From an uncultured Phenylobacterium sp. (GTDB lineage Bacteria > Pseudomonadota > Alphaproteobacteria > Caulobacterales > Caulobacteraceae): a DNA stretch of 10,358 bases. The DNA lies in NCBI GenBank assembly GCA_945952355.1, contig CAMFIW010000053.1, positions 1 through 10,358 of the forward strand, written 5' to 3'. Shown here piece by piece: positions 6,736 through 10,358 of the stretch (positions are counted from its first letter, which is position 1; each line of letters starts with the position of its first letter). Under the pieces are notes generated by a model that searched no databases, was not told the origin of the DNA, and saw only the letters and a list, made by a program, of their open reading frames with translations. The position numbers and the translations under genes are program-made.

Positions 6736-6760
6736 AAACCTGGGGGCGAGGCAGGGATTC

Positions 6761-8536
6761 TTGAGCTTGGGACGACTGGCCTTTGCTGTCGCCGCCTCGG
6801 CGGCCTTGTGCGCTGGCGCCGCGCGGGCGGAGACGCCGCGGGCCGGCATCCAGGGCGAGATGAAGGCCGCGCTCAAGGCCGAGATCGCCGCCGCGATCGG
6901 GGAGACGGACAAACCCATCGCCAATCGCTTCGAGGCGCGCCGGCGGGCCAACGAGGCCAGCGAGGACGCGATCGCCGTCCTTCGCTCGGAAGGCTACTAT
7001 GCCTACGACGTCGAGCCGGACGTTTCCGAGAGCGATCCGCCCCAGCCCCTGGTGAAGATCTCGCCCGGGAAGCGCTTCGTCATCGCCGACCCTTCGATCG
7101 AGTGGCTGGCCCCCGCGCCGGGCGCCGCGGTTCAGACGGCGGGCGAGGCGGTCATGGGACTTGCCAACGGCCAGGCCGGCCGCGCCGCCGACGTGATCGG
7201 GGCCGAGGGCCGCATCGTCGCGGCGGTCCAGAAGCGCGGTTATGCCGACGTCGTGGCTGCCCCCCGCGTCGTCACGGTTGATCACGCGGACGGCACGGTG
7301 CGCCCGCAATACCGAATCCAGGCCGGTGAAATCGTCCGGCTCGATGGAGTCGAGCTGGTGACCACGGGCAAGACCAATCCCGCATGGCTGATGCGAATGG
7401 CGCCCTGGCGCGTCGGCGAAATCTACGATCCCGAGGACGTCGGCGAGCTGGAGCGCAGGCTGCTCGACACCGGCGTCTACGATTCCGTCACGGTCTCGCT
7501 TGCGCCGAAGGACAAGACCACGGCCGACGGCCTGCGGCCGGTAGTGGTCAGCCTCGCGGACCGCGCTTATCGGCGGCTCGAACTGGGAGCCAGCTACTCG
7601 ACCAGCGAGGGGGCCGGCGCCGACGCCCGATGGACGCGCTACAACCTGCTCGGCCGTGCGGACACCAGTTCGCTGTTCGCCCGCGCCTCGACCATCGACA
7701 GCCGTGTCGGCGTGGAAGTCAGCCTGCCCCATTGGCGCCGTGCGCAGCAGACTCTGAAGGCCACGGTCCAGGCGTACAATCAACAGACCAACGCCTATGA
7801 CGAAACCGGTGTCGGCGTCAGCGCTGACATCGAGCGGCGCTTCCGCAAGACGTCCTACCTGACCCTGGGGGTCTCCCTCGACTATGCCGAGACCGACGAG
7901 CCGCAGGCCAATCTGAGTTCTCTCGGCCGCACGACCGTCGCGGGCGCACTTCTGGGCGTTCTGTCCCTCGACCGCTCCGACGATCCGCTGGATCCAAAGC
8001 GGGGTTGGCGCGTGGAGACCCGCGTCGAGCCGACCATCATCCTGGGGGGCATCACCTTGCCCTACCTGAAGATCCAGACCCAGGGCACGGCCTATGTCCC
8101 GTTCGACGCCAAGGGGCGCACGGTGCTCGCTGCCCGCCTGAAGCTCGGCTCGATCGTCAACGGCACGATCCCGGACGTGCCTGCCTCGCGGCGGTTCTAT
8201 TCGGGCGGCGGTGGTTCGGTGCGCGGATATACGTACCAGGCCATCGGCCCGCACCTGGCGGACAACACGCCGGTCGGCGGCGCCTCGGTGGTCGAGGGCT
8301 CGCTCGAACTGCGCCAGAAGATCGGCCAGCATTGGGGCGTGGTGGGCTTCGTCGATGCTGGCGCCATCGGTTCAGGCCAGATTCCGGACGGCAACGACAT
8401 GGCCTTCGGCGTCGGTCTTGGCGTGCGCTACGATCTCGGCTTCGGGCCGATCCGCGTCGACGTGGGCGTGCCCCTGAATCCGCGATCCAATGACCCGGCC
8501 TTCCAGGTCTATCTCAGCATCGGGCAGAGCTTTTGA
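6761..8536 (+). CDS. tamA: Translocation and assembly module outer-membrane subunit TamA (Omp85/BamA family)
   Basis: Outer-membrane barrel protein that works with TamB in envelope biogenesis (insertion of some outer-membrane proteins; TamB relatives are tied to lipid transfer). 591 residues against 577 in E. coli. A signal peptide spans 1-23 (hydrophobic LAFAVAASAALCAG, then AARA before E24). Three POTRA-like repeats follow at about 35-107, 108-190 and 191-265; the third has RLDGVEL and GVYDSVTVSL. The 16-stranded barrel runs from about 268 to the C-terminal phenylalanine. The Omp85 L6 motif is present: RRFYSGGGGSVRGY at 477-490. The TTG at 6761 (or the TTG at 6767) is the only start that keeps the signal peptide; a stop at 6707 closes the frame upstream and the first ATG is at residue 34. 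GAGG lies 9 bases before the TTG. The stop overlaps the tamB start. Confidence 0.93.
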   Translation: MSLGRLAFAVAASAALCAGAARAETPRAGIQGEMKAALKAEIAAAIGETDKPIANRFEARRRANEASEDAIAVLRSEGYYAYDVEPDVSESDPPQPLVKISPGKRFVIADPSIEWLAPAPGAAVQTAGEAVMGLANGQAGRAADVIGAEGRIVAAVQKRGYADVVAAPRVVTVDHADGTVRPQYRIQAGEIVRLDGVELVTTGKTNPAWLMRMAPWRVGEIYDPEDVGELERRLLDTGVYDSVTVSLAPKDKTTADGLRPVVVSLADRAYRRLELGASYSTSEGAGADARWTRYNLLGRADTSSLFARASTIDSRVGVEVSLPHWRRAQQTLKATVQAYNQQTNAYDETGVGVSADIERRFRKTSYLTLGVSLDYAETDEPQANLSSLGRTTVAGALLGVLSLDRSDDPLDPKRGWRVETRVEPTIILGGITLPYLKIQTQGTAYVPFDAKGRTVLAARLKLGSIVNGTIPDVPASRRFYSGGGGSVRGYTYQAIGPHLADNTPVGGASVVEGSLELRQKIGQHWGVVGFVDAGAIGSGQIPDGNDMAFGVGLGVRYDLGFGPIRVDVGVPLNPRSNDPAFQVYLSIGQSF

Positions 8537-10358
8537 GCGAGCCGCCCAAAATCGAGGATGCGGTCCAGGAGGTCGCGGAGGCCGCCGCCAAGGTGGCGCG
8601 CAGCCGCTCGATACCTCGCGCCATCGTCGTCGTCTGCGCCCTGATCGCGCTGCTCCTGGTCGGCACGGTCGCGGGCCTGCGCTATGGCGTGCTGCTGCCC
8701 CAGGCGCGGCTGCTGATCGAGGCGCGCGCCAGCGGCCTCAAGCTCGGCCGCATCGGGACCCTTCGCATCCAGGGGCTGGAGGGCGACATCTGGCGCAACT
8801 TCACGGTCCGCGAACTGACCATCTCGGATGACAAGGGCGTCTGGCTCGACGCCAGGAACGTCGCGGTCTCATGGCGTTACATGCAGCTCTTCACCCGCAG
8901 CCTGCACATCGACAAGGTGACCGCCCAGCAGCTGACCCTGGCACGCCGGCCGACGCTCGGTCCGCAAGGCAAGTCCGGCGCCTTGCCCATCAACATCCGC
9001 ATCGACGCGATCGCCACACGGGTCGAGATGGCGCCGGCCTTCAGCTATGAACGGGGCGTCTACGATGTCTCGGCGGCCTTCGCCATCAAGCGCGGCAAGG
9101 GCGGCCCTGTGATGCGCCTGACGGCGACCAGCCTGCTGCACCCTGGCGATCACCTGAACCTCGTGGCCGACCTCGCCGCCGGCCACCCGATGGTCGTCAA
9201 AGCCGATGCGGTCGAGGCCACTGGGGGGGCGATCGCCGGGGCGATCGGCCTGCCGGCTAACCAGCCGTTCGAACTCCAGGCCGATATCGGCGGTCAGGCC
9301 GAGGCCGGGCGGATCCATGTCGTTGCGCTCAGCGGCGCCGCCAGGCCCGTGGCGATCGATGGCGTCTGGACCCGGCAGGGCGGCCAGGCCCAGGGGCGCG
9401 TCTCGCTCACGGCCTCCAGCTTGACCCGGAGCCTCGCCGAGCGTCTCGGGCCCGAGGTCAATTTCACTGCGTCCGGACAGGCTTCGGGCAAGGTCCTGAT
9501 GCAGATCCAGGCGCGCGCCGCGACCGACAACCTCGTCGTCACCGCCCAGGGCCTGATCGATCCCGACAAGCGGGCGGCGGGACCGGCCGGCCTCGCCATG
9601 ACCGCCGCCAGCCCCGCGCTCTCCAAAATCGCCGGCGGCCCGGACATGGGGCCGGCCCAGGTGACCGGACGCATGAGCGGAGACCCGTCGGACTGGGCCT
9701 TTTCCGGCCAGGCCCAGGTCGACCGCCTGGCCTTTGCGGGCTACCAGCTCGACCGGGTCGCGGGCCCGATCGCGTTCGGCCATCGCAAGGGCCAGTTCGA
9801 TCTGAAGGGTAAGGCCACGGGTGTTGGCGGAAAGGGGGGAGGCCTGGCGGGGGCCTTGCTGGGCGCCACGCCCACGGTCGCCTTCGAAGGTTCGCGCCTG
9901 GCCGACGGGCGCCTGTCCCTCAAAGACCTGGAGGCGACGGGCGCGGGCCTGAAGGTCTCGGCCAGCGGCGGGCGGACCCTTCTGGGCGGCCTGAACTTCA
10001 AGGGAGAGGCGCAGGTCTCAAACCTCGCCGCCGCGCGCCCGGGCGCCAGCGGCGGGCTGTCGGCGACCTGGAGCGCGGTTCAGTCCGGATCCGGCAAGCC
10101 TTGGACGCTCGGCTTGGACGCCGCGGGCGCCAAGTTCGCCACCGGCTATGGCGAGCTGGACCGACTGCTCGGCGCCTCGCCACGCCTCAAGGCGCAGGCC
10201 GCAATAGCGGGTGCGGAGGTCGCGGTCTCAGACGCCAGCCTCGACGGCGCGGCGCTTAAGGCCCAGGCGGCCGGGGTGAAGGGGGCGGGTGGCGGCCTGA
10301 AGTGCAAACTCGACTGGTCCGCCACCGGTCCGTTCCGGGCGGGTCCCGTCGAGGTCAC
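8533..10358 (+). CDS. tamB: Translocation and assembly module inner-membrane subunit TamB, 3' end outside window
   Basis: Inner-membrane-anchored AsmA-like protein that spans the periplasm as a long beta-taco and contacts TamA. The frame stays open from 8533 to the window end, giving the first 608 residues of a protein that is usually well over 1000. The DUF490 domain that defines the family lies at the missing C-terminus. A cytoplasmic head of about 29 residues precedes one transmembrane helix (about 30-49, IVVVCALIALLLVGTVAGL). Then comes the family N-terminal pattern: RIQGLEGDIWRNFTVREL (78-95), WLDARNVAVSWRYMQLF (104-120) and LHIDKVTAQQLTLARRP (124-140). The rest is repeating amphipathic beta-strand, rich in G, A and D. 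The start is taken as the TTG that overlaps the tamA stop (TTGA); the GTG at 8593 is an alternative. Identity rests on the N-terminus plus the position after tamA. Confidence 0.88.
   Translation, partial: MSEPPKIEDAVQEVAEAAAKVARSRSIPRAIVVVCALIALLLVGTVAGLRYGVLLPQARLLIEARASGLKLGRIGTLRIQGLEGDIWRNFTVRELTISDDKGVWLDARNVAVSWRYMQLFTRSLHIDKVTAQQLTLARRPTLGPQGKSGALPINIRIDAIATRVEMAPAFSYERGVYDVSAAFAIKRGKGGPVMRLTATSLLHPGDHLNLVADLAAGHPMVVKADAVEATGGAIAGAIGLPANQPFELQADIGGQAEAGRIHVVALSGAARPVAIDGVWTRQGGQAQGRVSLTASSLTRSLAERLGPEVNFTASGQASGKVLMQIQARAATDNLVVTAQGLIDPDKRAAGPAGLAMTAASPALSKIAGGPDMGPAQVTGRMSGDPSDWAFSGQAQVDRLAFAGYQLDRVAGPIAFGHRKGQFDLKGKATGVGGKGGGLAGALLGATPTVAFEGSRLADGRLSLKDLEATGAGLKVSASGGRTLLGGLNFKGEAQVSNLAAARPGASGGLSATWSAVQSGSGKPWTLGLDAAGAKFATGYGELDRLLGASPRLKAQAAIAGAEVAVSDASLDGAALKAQAAGVKGAGGGLKCKLDWSATGPFRAGPVEV

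Larger units (their letters stand above)
6539..6760. other. Divergent intergenic region between the ATP-grasp gene and tamA
   Basis: 222 bases hold the control signals for two opposite transcripts. I see a good promoter candidate for tamA near its right end, a 22-bp inverted repeat nearer the ATP-grasp gene, and a 7-bp inverted repeat (TTGATCT at 6692-6698, AGATCAA at 6731-6737). I find no convincing -35/-10 pair for the leftward operon; a TCTAAG about 42 bases before the GTG is only a weak -10 match. No RNA gene is apparent. Confidence 0.6.

Noticed and set aside
6734..8332. Long open frame (532 codons) on the minus strand opposite tamA
   Set aside because: Composition is arginine-, glycine- and aspartate-heavy with no family pattern, as expected for the shadow of a GC-rich gene; the plus-strand frame has a signal peptide, POTRA domains and the VRGY motif.
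8869..9783. Open frame of 304 codons on the minus strand within tamB
   Set aside because: The plus-strand tamB frame is open without a stop for 608 codons and has a membrane anchor and family N-terminus; the minus frame has neither.

Overview
The window looks like chromosomal DNA from a GC-rich alphaproteobacterium, most likely a member of the Caulobacteraceae (Caulobacter or Phenylobacterium type). This rests on the base composition, the style of the proteins, the weak or alternative start codons, and a candidate promoter whose -10 fits the Caulobacter housekeeping consensus. The genus is an inference. I see no insertion sequences, tRNAs, rRNAs, CRISPR arrays or phage genes, and the DNA is almost fully coding.

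Left part (1-2632, plus strand): a sulfate/thiosulfate ABC importer operon, cysT (5' end cut by the window edge), cysW and cysA. The genes are packed by a 4-bp ATGA overlap and a 7-bp gap. The periplasmic binding protein gene is not in view and may lie to the left. A small orphan TadE-like membrane protein gene follows (2689-3087, plus).

Middle part (3089-6538, minus strand, transcribed right to left): a compact three-gene operon. It encodes a circularly permuted ATP-grasp ligase, an alpha-E helical protein and a transglutaminase-fold cysteine protein. This trio recurs in many bacteria and is predicted to make or handle a peptide tag or small peptide, but its chemistry is not established as far as I know. 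Here it lacks the proteasome-like Anbu gene that often accompanies the set, because the operon runs straight into the convergent TadE-like gene with one base between the stop codons. Between the ATP-grasp and alpha-E genes lies a 13-codon open frame with the best Shine-Dalgarno sequence in the window. It overlaps both neighbours by ATGA, which suggests a translational-coupling device. The transglutaminase protein ends in seven glutamines.

Right part (6761-10358, plus strand): tamA (Omp85-family outer-membrane protein with POTRA domains) and the first 608 codons of tamB (inner-membrane-anchored AsmA-like protein), overlapping by 4 bp. Together they form the TAM envelope machine. Both appear to start with TTG. 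The 222-bp divergent region between the ATP-grasp and tamA genes holds a good tamA promoter candidate and two inverted repeats that could be operators.
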